Shown here: positions 26,177-34,939 of the stretch, one piece after another | Layout: the number at the start of each line of letters is the position of its first letter | Position numbering within the stretch: position 1 is the first letter of the stretch | Source: an uncultured Eubacteriales bacterium | GTDB taxonomy: Bacteria; Bacillota; Clostridia; Oscillospirales; CAG-272 | Direction of reading: 5' to 3' | Assembly: GCA_934525675.1 (NCBI GenBank) | Contig: CAKSZH010000001.1 | Coordinates: forward strand, 332,398 to 396,397 | DNA length: 64,000 bases | Program-made: the position numbers and the translations under genes | The notes under the pieces: model-generated | The model's input: only the letters and a program-made list of their open reading frames with translations | What the model was told of the DNA's origin: nothing | The model's database searches: none

Positions 26177-29100
26177 GTGTACTTAAAATCAATTGAACTA
26201 CAGGGCTTCAAGTCCTTCCCGGACAGATCCAAACTGACGTTCGACCGGAGCGGCAACCGTACCGACGAAGCGGGCGTGACCGTCATCGTCGGACCGAACG
26301 GAAGCGGCAAATCCAACATTGCGGATGCCATGCGCTGGGTGCTCGGTGAAGTGTCCAAAAAGACGCTCCGGAGCAGCAAAATGGAGGATGTCATTTTCGG
26401 CGGTGCGGACAGCCGCAGACCAATGGGCTATGCCGAGGTCTCCGTGACCTTTGACAACTCATCGGGGGTCGGAAGACTGGACTGCAACTACGATGAGGTC
26501 ACGGTCACAAGACGGTATTTCCGTTCCGGTGACAGTGAATATTATATCAACCGCCGCGCCGTCAGACTCCGTGATATTTACGAGCTTTTCATGAATACCG
26601 GTATCGGCAGAGACGGGTATTCCATCATCGGTCAGGGGCGGATTGCGGAGATCATTTCCCAGAAGAGCGACGAGCGCAGAAGCATTTTTGAGGACGCATC
26701 TGGCATTGCGAAATACCGCAGCCGCAAGGATGAAGCGGAGCGCAAGCTGCAGGCGACCGACGACAACATGACCCGCGTCATGGATATTTTCGCCGAGGTC
26801 GAGGCGCAGATCGGACCGCTCGAAAAAGAAGCGGAAAAGGCGCGCCGCGCCATTGACCTGCTTGAGAAGAAGAAGCAGGCGGACATCTCGCTCTGGCTCT
26901 ATGATACCGAAAAGCTCCGTGCGGAACTGACCGCGGCAGAGGAGAACTATACCCATTCCGGGTACGATATGCAGAATATCGAGGATGTTCTCCAGTCGCT
27001 TGCGACGCAGACAGAGCGTCTTCTGGAAGCGTCCAAGGGAGCAAAGGAAGCGTCCAACGAACTGCTTGCAAAGATTCAGGCGCAGACCGAAGCCAACCAC
27101 AAACTGGACAACGAGTACCGCGTGACCGAGAACAACATCGGACATACCAAAGAACTGATTGCCACGGCGGAGGGTGCCATGCAGAGCACCGACAAATCCG
27201 TGGAACGCGAACTGACCGAGTGCGGTACGCATGCTGACCGTATTTCCGCTCTGGAGGCGGAGGCTGCACAGGTTGCCGCCTCCCGCGAAAGAATGGAAGC
27301 GGAGCGCAAGGGAGAAGCGGAACGCGCGGAGCATCTTGCGGACACCGTTGCCGAAGCGCTCGGAAACATCCGTGCGGCGGAAGCGGAGCAGACCGATGTG
27401 CGTGTGCGTATCTCCGTGCTGGAAAACGCAAAGACGGATGACCACGACAAATCTTCCGCGATTCTCACGGAAGTGGCGGGTTACCGTAACATTGCGGCAG
27501 AACTTGACAAGAAAATCAAGGACAAGGAAGCATCGGTTGCGTCGTATGACGCGCAGATCGGAGAGATCGACGAATCCGCCGCAATGATCGCCGCGTCGGC
27601 GGAGGCTAAGAAAGCCGAGCTGGAGGAAGCCGAAACCAGGCTCAACAATTCCCGCCTGCGGGTGCAGTCGGCAGAGCAGAAGATCGCAACCTTCCGCGCA
27701 ATGGAAGAAAACTTTGAAGGCTATTCCGGCGCGGTGAGATATGTCATGAACCGCTATGCCGAGGGCAAGATCACCGATCGGAACGGTGCGCCGTGCGGGA
27801 CCGTGTTCGGTCCGCTCTCGCAGCTCATCACGGTCGACCCCAAGTATGTGGTGGCACTGGAGACCTCCCTCGGGATGAATCTTCAGCACATTGTGGTGGA
27901 GGACGAAGAGACCGCAAAAGCGGCAATGTTTGCCCTCAAACGCGGAGAGGCGGGCAAGGCGACCTTCTTCCCGCTGACCGCCATGTCCCCGCGCACCGAA
28001 ACGCCCGAAATGAAGCAGGCAAAGGGATACGCCGGATACGTCGGCGTCGCGGATGAACTGATTACCTGCGACCCGAAATTCCGGAATGTCATTTCGTCCC
28101 TGCTCGGACACACACTGATTTTTGATACCATTGACCACGCAAACGTCATGGCGCGCGGCGTTCGCTTCAGGGTGCGGGTCGTCACGCTTGACGGTCAGCA
28201 GATCAACGCGGGCGGTTCCTTTACCGGCGGTTCGGTCCGTCAGGGCGGCGGTATGCTGTCCCGCGCGGGCGAGATCAAGCGCCTGGAAGAGGAACTGGAA
28301 ACGCTGAATAAGATGCTTCGTTCTTACGAAACAGAGCGCGCGAAACTGGAAGCGGAATACCGCGACGCAAACGACAGCCGTGCGTCCGGCGAAGAAAAGA
28401 AGGGAATCCTTCAGATGCTGCGCGGCGAGGAAGTCGCGGAGCTGGAGCAATTGAAGGCAAAGAGCGACGCGAACCGCACCCTGCTTGAAAAGCTGGAAGC
28501 GGACAGCAAGAAGCTCATCGAAATGCGTGCGCAGTACGAGGATGATCTGGCAACCCTCTTTGCGAACGCAAAGGAACTGGAAACCCGAGTCGGTGAATTG
28601 ACCGCGTTCCGCGTGAAGACCGAAGAGGATCGCCAGGATGCTCTGGATGCGGTCGCCGAATACGACCGGAAGCTGACCGAACTGCTCATCCGTTCCAGTG
28701 AGATTCAGAAGGACATCGACACAGAACGTACCCTGCTTGCTTCGGCGGAGGACCGGATCTCTGCGTACCGCTCCGACAAGGATACTCAAAAGGAGCGTAT
28801 CCGCCAGCTGAATTCCCAGCTTGACGCGATGGCGCAGTTCATCAAGGACAACCGAGAAGAGTTTTCGGACGGCGAAAAACAACTTGCCGAACTCAACCGC
28901 AAGCGCAACGAGGTGGAAAGCGGTAACTCGGAGTTTGAGAAGAAGCTGTCTGATCTGACCGAGCGTACCCGCCAGAAAAACGAAGAAAAAGAGCGGATCG
29001 TCACCGAGCATACCAAGAACGAAGCAAAGCTCGCGCGGCTCCGCGAGCGCCAGGACGCGCTGTCTTCCTCTCTCATGGAGGAACACGGGCTGACCCGCGC

Positions 29101-29851
29101 CGACGCGCTGAAGCTCGGCTATCCGCAGGTGACCGCAGAAACCCGCGCCGAGGTGTTCCGCACCCAGACCGAGTGCAAGAACAAGCTCCGCGCGATCGGA
29201 AGCGTCGATCTGGACGCGGTATCCAAGTATGACGAGCTCAAGACACGGTATGACTATATGAAGGGGCAGATCGAAGATCTGACCCGTGCCAAGGAAGAAT
29301 TGACAGGGATTATTTCCGATCTGGAAACCAACATGAAGGAAGCGTTTGTCAGGGCGTTCGATCAGATCAACGAGAACTTCAACAAGACCTTCTCGGAGTT
29401 GTTCGGCGGCGGAAGCGCGGAGTTGTCTCTGTCCGATCCCGAAAACGTACTGGAATCCGGCATTGAGATCAAGGCGGCACCTCCCGGCAAGATCATCAAG
29501 AACCTGATGCAGCTTTCCGGCGGCGAGCAGTCTTTTATCGGCGTGGCGCTGTTCTTTGCAATCTTACAGGTCAATCCGACGCCGTTCTGTATCCTTGACG
29601 AGATCGAAGCGGCGCTGGATGAGGTCAACGTCGAACGTCTGGCGCAGTACATCAAGCGATATTCGCACGGTACGCAGTTCATCATGATCTCACACCGCCG
29701 CGGTACCATGGCGGCGGCAGACCGGCTGTACGGCGTAACCATGCCCGAGCACGGCATTTCCAAGGTGCTGACGCTCGATATCAATCAGATTTCCAAGGAG
29801 AAAGGGGACGACTGGGATGGCATTTTTGGACAAATTGAAAGCGGGTCTTAA
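26177..29851 (+). CDS. smc: Smc, chromosome condensation ATPase
   Basis: A 1224-residue SMC protein, the motor of the Smc-ScpAB condensin. The N-terminal Walker A is GPNGSGKSN (residues 39-47). Two long coiled-coil arms rich in Glu, Lys and Ala flank a hinge (about 510-690), which has FEGYSGAVRYVM at its start and GGSFTGGS at its end. The C-terminal head has the signature LSGGEQS (about 1113) and Walker B FCILDEIEAALDE (about 1137). The start is GTG at 26177, with CCGGAGGA six bases upstream. The last 35 bases overlap ftsY. Its kleisin partners are at 8183-9748. Confidence 0.97.
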   Translation: MYLKSIELQGFKSFPDRSKLTFDRSGNRTDEAGVTVIVGPNGSGKSNIADAMRWVLGEVSKKTLRSSKMEDVIFGGADSRRPMGYAEVSVTFDNSSGVGRLDCNYDEVTVTRRYFRSGDSEYYINRRAVRLRDIYELFMNTGIGRDGYSIIGQGRIAEIISQKSDERRSIFEDASGIAKYRSRKDEAERKLQATDDNMTRVMDIFAEVEAQIGPLEKEAEKARRAIDLLEKKKQADISLWLYDTEKLRAELTAAEENYTHSGYDMQNIEDVLQSLATQTERLLEASKGAKEASNELLAKIQAQTEANHKLDNEYRVTENNIGHTKELIATAEGAMQSTDKSVERELTECGTHADRISALEAEAAQVAASRERMEAERKGEAERAEHLADTVAEALGNIRAAEAEQTDVRVRISVLENAKTDDHDKSSAILTEVAGYRNIAAELDKKIKDKEASVASYDAQIGEIDESAAMIAASAEAKKAELEEAETRLNNSRLRVQSAEQKIATFRAMEENFEGYSGAVRYVMNRYAEGKITDRNGAPCGTVFGPLSQLITVDPKYVVALETSLGMNLQHIVVEDEETAKAAMFALKRGEAGKATFFPLTAMSPRTETPEMKQAKGYAGYVGVADELITCDPKFRNVISSLLGHTLIFDTIDHANVMARGVRFRVRVVTLDGQQINAGGSFTGGSVRQGGGMLSRAGEIKRLEEELETLNKMLRSYETERAKLEAEYRDANDSRASGEEKKGILQMLRGEEVAELEQLKAKSDANRTLLEKLEADSKKLIEMRAQYEDDLATLFANAKELETRVGELTAFRVKTEEDRQDALDAVAEYDRKLTELLIRSSEIQKDIDTERTLLASAEDRISAYRSDKDTQKERIRQLNSQLDAMAQFIKDNREEFSDGEKQLAELNRKRNEVESGNSEFEKKLSDLTERTRQKNEEKERIVTEHTKNEAKLARLRERQDALSSSLMEEHGLTRADALKLGYPQVTAETRAEVFRTQTECKNKLRAIGSVDLDAVSKYDELKTRYDYMKGQIEDLTRAKEELTGIISDLETNMKEAFVRAFDQINENFNKTFSELFGGGSAELSLSDPENVLESGIEIKAAPPGKIIKNLMQLSGGEQSFIGVALFFAILQVNPTPFCILDEIEAALDEVNVERLAQYIKRYSHGTQFIMISHRRGTMAAADRLYGVTMPEHGISKVLTLDINQISKEKGDDWDGIFGQIESGS

Positions 29852-30722
29852 GAAAACCAAGGACGCGCTGTTCGGAAAAGTACATGATCTGCTCTCGAAT
29901 TTCGTCAGAGTGGATGAAGATATGCTGGAGGAGCTGGAGGAGCTTCTGATTTCGGCAGATGTCGGTGTCAGTGCGACCGAGGAGATCATTGACGAGCTCC
30001 GCGACCGTATCAAGGACGGCAGGCTCAAAGAAAAGGATCAGGTCGTCACGGCGCTGCAGGAGATCCTGACCGACATGATCGGCGAGGGTGAACCGCTTTG
30101 TCTTGACACCAAGCCCTCCGTGATCCTTGTCATCGGCGTCAACGGTGCGGGCAAAACCACCTCGATCGGCAAAATCGCAAACCGCCTGAAGAAGAGCGGC
30201 AAAAAGGTGGTTGTCGCGGCGGCGGATACCTTCCGCGCGGCGGCGATTGATCAGCTCGGTGTATGGTGCGACCGGGCGGGAGTGGATATGATCCGCCAGA
30301 ATGAGGGCTCCGACCCGGCGGCGGTCGTGTTTGACGCGATTCATTACGCCGTCAACAACAAGGCGGATGTCCTTATGATCGACACGGCGGGAAGGTTGCA
30401 GAACAAGGTCAACCTGATGAACGAGCTTGCCAAAATCAACCGCGTCATTGACCGCGAGCTGCCCGGTGCTTCGCGCGAAAACCTGCTCGTGCTTGATGCA
30501 ACGACGGGGCAGAATGCAATCCTGCAGGCAAAGGAATTCCGCAATGCGGCAGCGATCACGGGGCTTGTGCTCAACAAGCTGGACGGCACCGCCAAGGGCG
30601 GAATCGTGCTTTCCATCAAGCATGAATTGAATATTCCCGTCAAGTTCATCGGCGTCGGCGAAAAGATCGACGATATGCAGGAATTTTCCGCGGACGATTT
30701 CGTCAAAGCTCTGTTTGAATAA
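29817..30722 (+). CDS. ftsY: FtsY, signal recognition particle receptor
   Basis: A 301-residue SRP-type GTPase that docks ribosome-nascent-chain-SRP complexes at the membrane. The N-domain (about 1-90) precedes the G-domain with G1 GVNGAGKTTSIGK (residues 107-119), a DTAGR motif and the TKLDGTAKGG-like NKLDGTAKGG motif. The acidic N-terminal A-domain of enterics is absent, as usual in Firmicutes. The start lies within the last 35 bases of smc, behind AAGGAG, so it is translationally coupled. Confidence 0.96.
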   Translation: MAFLDKLKAGLKKTKDALFGKVHDLLSNFVRVDEDMLEELEELLISADVGVSATEEIIDELRDRIKDGRLKEKDQVVTALQEILTDMIGEGEPLCLDTKPSVILVIGVNGAGKTTSIGKIANRLKKSGKKVVVAAADTFRAAAIDQLGVWCDRAGVDMIRQNEGSDPAAVVFDAIHYAVNNKADVLMIDTAGRLQNKVNLMNELAKINRVIDRELPGASRENLLVLDATTGQNAILQAKEFRNAAAITGLVLNKLDGTAKGGIVLSIKHELNIPVKFIGVGEKIDDMQEFSADDFVKALFE

Positions 30723-30731
30723 GGAGATACT

Positions 30732-31337
30732 ATGAAGATCGTACTGGCTTCCCGTAACCGGCACAAGATCGCGGAACTGGAGACCATGCTCCGGGGGTAT
30801 CTCCCGGAAGTGGAGCTTCTGTCGCTTGACGAAGTCGGGATCACGGAAGAGATCGAAGAGAACGGAAGTACGTTTGAAGAGAACGCGCTCATCAAGGCAA
30901 AAGCCGCTGCAAAAAGCGGGTATATCGGCGTTGGCGACGATTCCGGGTTGACAGTGGAGGCGCTCGGCGGTGCTCCCGGAATTTATTCCGCGCGTTATGC
31001 GGGCGGGCATGGTGACGACGAGGCAAACCGTCAGCTGTTGCTTCACAATCTTGCAGGGATTGCCGACCGCCGCGCGGCGTTTGTCTGCGCCATCGCTTGC
31101 GTTTTTCCGGACGGCAGGGAGCCAATCGTGGTAACGGGCAGATGTGACGGAAAGATTCTGTATCAGGAAGAGGGAAGCGGTGGCTTCGGCTATGACAGCT
31201 TGTTCTGCTATGAGGAATACGACCGCAGTTTTGCCGCCGTCACACAGGAACAGAAGGATGCGGTAAGTCACCGCGCACGCGCGATCAGCAGGTTCGCAGA
31301 AGAGTTTGCGTCGCGCATCGGAAACAACAAGGAGTAA
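30732..31337 (+). CDS. rdgB: XTP/dITP diphosphatase (RdgB/HAM1)
   Basis: A 201-residue nucleotide-sanitising enzyme that hydrolyses dITP and XTP to monophosphates. It begins IVLASRNRHKIAELE and has FEENALIKAKAAAKSG, DDSGLTVEALGGAPGIYSARYAG and GSGGFGYDSLF, the family motifs. AAGGAGA lies just before the ATG, nine bases after ftsY. A yhbY-type gene follows seven bases after its stop. Confidence 0.95.
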   Translation: MKIVLASRNRHKIAELETMLRGYLPEVELLSLDEVGITEEIEENGSTFEENALIKAKAAAKSGYIGVGDDSGLTVEALGGAPGIYSARYAGGHGDDEANRQLLLHNLAGIADRRAAFVCAIACVFPDGREPIVVTGRCDGKILYQEEGSGGFGYDSLFCYEEYDRSFAAVTQEQKDAVSHRARAISRFAEEFASRIGNNKE

Positions 31338-31344
31338 CAAAGCG

Positions 31345-31638
31345 ATGATAACTTCCAAACAAAGAGCATACCTACGGGCTATGGCGTCGGGCATTCCGAC
31401 GATCATGCAGATCGGAAAAGGCGGGATCACGGATAATCTTGTCAAGACCGTTTCCGACGCCCTGGAGGCAAGGGAACTGATTAAACTCTCGGTGCTCGAG
31501 AACAGCGAGGAATCCGCTCGCTCCGCGGCAGAAGCATTGGCAGAGCTCTGCGAGGCGGATATCGTGGCGGTGCCCGGCAGAAAAGTGGTGCTTTACCGTG
31601 AGTCCGTCAATCACAAGCACATCGACCTGCCGCGCTGA
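31345..31638 (+). CDS. yhbY: YhbY-family RNA-binding protein (CRM domain)
   Basis: A 97-residue single-CRM-domain protein thought to bind pre-50S ribosomal particles. It begins ITSKQRAYLRAMASG, and the IQIGKGGIT-type loop (here MQIGKGGITDNL, near 22-33) is diagnostic. The ATG at 31345 has AAGGAG upstream; a longer in-frame start overlaps rdgB. It belongs to the rdgB-yhbY-nadD-yqeK run, typical of Firmicutes. Confidence 0.93.
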   Translation: MITSKQRAYLRAMASGIPTIMQIGKGGITDNLVKTVSDALEARELIKLSVLENSEESARSAAEALAELCEADIVAVPGRKVVLYRESVNHKHIDLPR

Positions 31639-31652
31639 AACGGAATAACGCA

Positions 31653-32255
31653 ATGACAAGAATCGGTATTTACGGCGGGACTTTTTCCCCGGTACACAAC
31701 GGTCACGTTGCCGCCGCGAAGGCGTTTATGGAGCAGATGTGGCTGGATGTGCTGTTTGTCATTCCGGCGGGGATTCCGCCGCACAAACAGGTGGACCAGC
31801 AGGTTTCCGCCATCGACCGTTACCGGATGTGCGAGCTTGCGTTCGGTGACATGGAAGGCGTGATTGTCTCCGATCTGGAGCTCCGTCGGGACGGAAAGAG
31901 CTATACGGTGGATACGCTCCGGGAGCTGACCGCGCCGGACACGCGTCTGTTTTTGCTCATGGGAACCGATATGCTTCTTTCGCTTGACGAATGGCGGGAA
32001 CCGGAGGAAATTTTCCGGCTCTCGTATCCGGTCTACATCCGCCGGGAAAAGGACGCGGTGCTGGACGGACTGATCGTGAAGAAAATTGCGGAGTATCAGA
32101 AAAATTACGGCAAGGTGGTCAGACGGATTGTTGCGGATCCGATCGAGGTCTCCTCGACGTATATCCGCCGCGCGCTGAAGGAAGGACAGGACATTTCCGG
32201 TCTGGTCCCTCAAAAAGTCGCGGATTATATCCTTGCCAATAAATTGTATGTTTGA
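31653..32255 (+). CDS. nadD: nicotinate-nucleotide adenylyltransferase NadD
   Basis: A 200-residue enzyme that joins nicotinate mononucleotide to AMP in NAD synthesis. It begins IGIYGGTFSPVHNGHVAAA, with the HxGH nucleotide-binding motif, and carries the SSTYIRRALKEG motif (ISSTxxR type) near residue 168. The ribosome-binding site is weak (CGGAA), so it may depend on coupling with yhbY 14 bases upstream. Confidence 0.95.
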   Translation: MTRIGIYGGTFSPVHNGHVAAAKAFMEQMWLDVLFVIPAGIPPHKQVDQQVSAIDRYRMCELAFGDMEGVIVSDLELRRDGKSYTVDTLRELTAPDTRLFLLMGTDMLLSLDEWREPEEIFRLSYPVYIRREKDAVLDGLIVKKIAEYQKNYGKVVRRIVADPIEVSSTYIRRALKEGQDISGLVPQKVADYILANKLYV

Positions 32256-32277
32256 AGAAAAACGAAAGGTACACACT

Positions 32278-32910
32278 ATGAGTACACTTCAGATTACGGA
32301 AGAGATGCTGACAGGACTCAGATCTTCGCTTGCAGGGAAAATGTCCGAAAAGCGTTACCGTCACACGCTCGGCGTGGAACGGATGGTTACGCGGCTTGCG
32401 TCTCTTTATTGCCCGGAAAAAACGCTCACGCTCCGTGCAGCGGCGCTTCTGCACGATACGACCAAGGAACTGACGACGGAGGAGCAGATCGCCCTTTGCG
32501 AAAAGTACGGACTTCCGGTCACCGGAACGGACAAGCTTGCTCCAAAGACCTTCCACGCCCGTACCGCTGCCGCACAGATCCCGGAGGTCTATCCGGAATT
32601 TGCCTCGGAGGAGGTCATTGCCTGTGTGCGTTGGCACACGACGGGACGAGCGGGAATGACGCTTCCCGAAAAACTGGTGTATCTTGCCGATTACATCGAC
32701 GACACGCGGACCTTCCGCGATTGTGTTCTGCTCCGGCGCTATTTCTTCGGTGCGGATCCCGATTCCTTGAATCCGGAGGAACGCGCCGCATTGCTCCGGG
32801 ATACCCTGATTTATTCTTATGACCTGACCGTCAGGGGGCTTTTGGAGGAGGGAACTCCGATCAGTCCCGACACGACGGATGCAAGAAACGATCTCATCGT
32901 GAACGGCTGA
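32278..32910 (+). CDS. yqeK: YqeK-type HD-domain hydrolase
   Basis: A 210-residue HD-domain phosphohydrolase. YqeK proteins split diadenosine tetraphosphate into two ADP. The metal motif is H59-D60 in ALLHDTTK, with histidines at about residues 29, 88 and 115 (FHARTAA, VRWHTTG) and a closing aspartate in YLADYID. The ATG at 32278 has AAAGGT upstream; an in-frame start at 32233 overlaps nadD. It lies between nadD and the LCP gene, as is usual. Confidence 0.92.
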   Translation: MSTLQITEEMLTGLRSSLAGKMSEKRYRHTLGVERMVTRLASLYCPEKTLTLRAAALLHDTTKELTTEEQIALCEKYGLPVTGTDKLAPKTFHARTAAAQIPEVYPEFASEEVIACVRWHTTGRAGMTLPEKLVYLADYIDDTRTFRDCVLLRRYFFGADPDSLNPEERAALLRDTLIYSYDLTVRGLLEEGTPISPDTTDARNDLIVNG

Positions 32911-32976
32911 AGTACTTAACACACAATCGCTTGTACGCTCTTTTACATACATAAACGATAAGGAGTGTGCAAACCT

Positions 32977-34050
32977 ATGAAACGCCGCAAAAAACGCCGT
33001 CTTGCCAGAATCCGCTTTCTCGCCCTGTTTGCGGCGATCGGAGCGGCAATTGCCTGTCTTATCGGCTGTGACGGGAACAAGGGACGGGTCGGTAGGGCAG
33101 ACCTTGTTCCGGAGCATGTTACTTCCGGCGAAAGCGGGTCTTTTGACAGCCGTGGGACCACATCTGCCGGGCGGATACATGGAACGATGCATTTTCTGGT
33201 GCTCGGGGAAGACCGGTCCGGAAAGCTGTCCGACGTCATCATGCTGGTTTCTCTGAACGCCTCCGATCATTCGGCGGCGGTGATCCAGATCCCGCGCGAT
33301 ACCTATGCGAGGTATACCGGGCGCAATTACAGGAAGCTGAACGGTGCCGACGCATACCTTGGAACCGTCGGATTCCGGTCGTTTTTGGAACGCAACATGG
33401 GTATCCGGATCGACCGGCATCTGATTCTGAATCTGGAGGCCTTCTCCGATATCGTGGACGCGGTCGGCGGAGTGGAGGTCGACCTTCCTTCGGATCTTGT
33501 GTACGATGACCCGGTACAGCACTTGTATATCGAACTGCACAAGGGAAAGCAACGCCTGATGGGAGACACCGCAGAACAGTTTGTCCGTTATCGTGCAGGA
33601 TATGTGGAAGCGGATCTCGGGCGGATGGATGCGCAGAAACTGTTTCTTGCCGCGCTGATCGACGCGGTAAGGAGCAACATGACGCTTCCCGGAACCGTGC
33701 GACTTGTCCATGCGCTGTACGGCGAGGTGGAGACTGATCTGACGTTCGGGGAGTGCTGTGCGCTCCTGCCTGTGCTTTTGTCCACCGATCTTTCCGACGT
33801 GACTATGACGACGCTTGGCGGCGAAGCCGTCAGGACCGAGGCGGGCACCTGGTACTATGTGCTTTCCAGATCGTCTGCGGAGGCAACGCTGACGGAACAG
33901 TTTGACGCGCGGAATTTTGATCCGGAGGGTGTGTTCACGGATCCGGACAGACCTTCCATTGACGCAGCTTACCGAAAAGTTTACAAACCCCGGAATTACC
34001 GTGCCGACGAGATCCGCCGGGACGGACTTCCGATCGAAACCAAACCATAA
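32977..34050 (+). CDS. LCP (LytR-CpsA-Psr) family protein with a possible lipobox
   Basis: A 357-residue membrane-bound LCP-family enzyme that attaches anionic polymers to peptidoglycan. A positively charged start (KRRKKRRLARIR) precedes one hydrophobic helix (about 13-30). The LCP domain (about 68-230) has DRSGKLSDVIMLVSLN and QIPRDTYAR, with the acid and arginines that bind the lipid pyrophosphate. LIGC at residues 28-31 fits a lipobox, so it may be a lipoprotein instead of a single-pass protein, which is unusual for the family. ATG 32977 has AAGGAG 11 bases upstream. Conserved order: yqeK, LCP, rsfS. Confidence 0.9.
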   Translation: MKRRKKRRLARIRFLALFAAIGAAIACLIGCDGNKGRVGRADLVPEHVTSGESGSFDSRGTTSAGRIHGTMHFLVLGEDRSGKLSDVIMLVSLNASDHSAAVIQIPRDTYARYTGRNYRKLNGADAYLGTVGFRSFLERNMGIRIDRHLILNLEAFSDIVDAVGGVEVDLPSDLVYDDPVQHLYIELHKGKQRLMGDTAEQFVRYRAGYVEADLGRMDAQKLFLAALIDAVRSNMTLPGTVRLVHALYGEVETDLTFGECCALLPVLLSTDLSDVTMTTLGGEAVRTEAGTWYYVLSRSSAEATLTEQFDARNFDPEGVFTDPDRPSIDAAYRKVYKPRNYRADEIRRDGLPIETKP

Positions 34051-34065
34051 CGAGGAGATACAAGA

Positions 34066-34515
34066 ATGGAACTGACCCATGAAAATGAAATGATGGAGAA
34101 TGAAATGACGACACCGGCTGAGGACGTGCAACCGGCGGAATCCGCGGAGGATGTCGGCGCACCGATGGGAGAGTTATCCCCGGAGGAGCTTGCAGAGGAG
34201 CTTGCCGCGATGCTTGATAACAAGAAGGCGTTTGACATCAAGATTCTGAATCTGAGGGGAAAGTCGGATATCTGCGACTATTTTGTACTGGCAACCGGTA
34301 CCTCCAACACCCACGTCCGCTCTCTTGCGGGCGAGTTGGAGTATAAATGCGGTCTTCGCGGCGTTCCGCCGTTCCACGTGGAGGGACGCGGCGGAAATAC
34401 CTGGATGGTGTTGGATTTCACAACGGTGATGGTGCATATTTTTACCAGAGAAACACGGGAATTCTATCACCTTGACCGACTCTACCGGGACGACACGCCG
34501 AAGTCGGAAAACTGA
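34066..34515 (+). CDS. rsfS: ribosomal silencing factor RsfS
   Basis: A 149-residue protein that binds L14 and blocks subunit joining under starvation. The core (about 45-145) has AAMLDNKKAFDIKILNLRG, DYFVLATGTSNTHVRSLA and FHVEGRGGNTWMVLDF. The first 45 residues are acidic and of low complexity, an extension not found in most members. GAGGAGA is placed before the ATG at 34066; a shorter start near residue 35 is possible. A terminator follows. Confidence 0.93.
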   Translation: MELTHENEMMENEMTTPAEDVQPAESAEDVGAPMGELSPEELAEELAAMLDNKKAFDIKILNLRGKSDICDYFVLATGTSNTHVRSLAGELEYKCGLRGVPPFHVEGRGGNTWMVLDFTTVMVHIFTRETREFYHLDRLYRDDTPKSEN

Positions 34516-34524
34516 CGGCGTATG

Positions 34525-34571
34525 GTACATACCGCGGACGGAAAACTCCGCCCGCGACGGTACTTTTTTTT
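34525..34571 (+). terminator. terminator after rsfS
   Basis: A GC-rich, slightly bulged hairpin with outer GTAC/GTAC (34525-34528 with 34560-34563) is followed by eight Ts (34564-34571). Confidence 0.85.
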
Positions 34572-34581
34572 GCGCCGCCCC

Positions 34582-34610
34582 TTGACAAACAGGAAGTCGG
34601 CGGGTATAAT
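34582..34610 (+). promoter_or_regulatory. consensus sigma-A promoter of leuS
   Basis: Perfect TTGACA (34582-34587), a 17-bp spacer and perfect TATAAT (34605-34610). It starts the T-box leader near 34617. Confidence 0.92.
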
Positions 34611-34616
34611 GAACAT

Positions 34617-34906
34617 ATGTTTTGATTCAAACGCAGAGAACGGAATCGGTTGATCCGGAAGCAAGAGAGAGGTGCCGGTCGGTGCAAGGCATTTGCAGGG
34701 GGATCTTCCACTCATCCGGGAGCGGCGACCTGAAGGTCGGATCGGGGTAGAAACGGTTTTATCCGTGCTTTCCGGTATCCGTCAGATAGGGAAGACGGTG
34801 CCACCGTTAAAGGGCAAGAGAGGGCGGACGTTTGTCCGTCAATCGGAGTGGTACCGCGGAACATGGCTTTCGTCTCCTTTTTTCGGGAGAGGAAGCTTTT
34901 TTCTTT
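34617..34906 (+). promoter_or_regulatory. T-box riboswitch, leucine-type, controlling leuS
   Basis: A roughly 290-base leader with the conserved T-box sequence GAGTGGTACCGCGG (34846-34859), which pairs with the NCCA end of uncharged tRNA and forms the antiterminator. A terminator hairpin (arms at about 34866-34877 and 34884-34896) with a T-rich tail (34897-34906) follows. Stem I runs from about 34630 to 34730. A CTC triplet at 34711-34713 followed by A is the likely specifier codon (leucine), matching the downstream gene. Uncharged leucine tRNA is expected to raise leuS transcription. Confidence 0.93.
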
Positions 34907-34939
34907 AGAAAAATCATTGCAAGGAGAAGCAGTTTTATC

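Noticed and set aside
26459..29086. An 875-codon open frame opposite smc, and similar long frames opposite lon, the ABC transporter, dprA and fic
   Set aside because: They lie wholly antisense to clear family members, have no ribosome-binding sites and show no recognisable domains. GC-rich codon use removes stops from the opposite strand.
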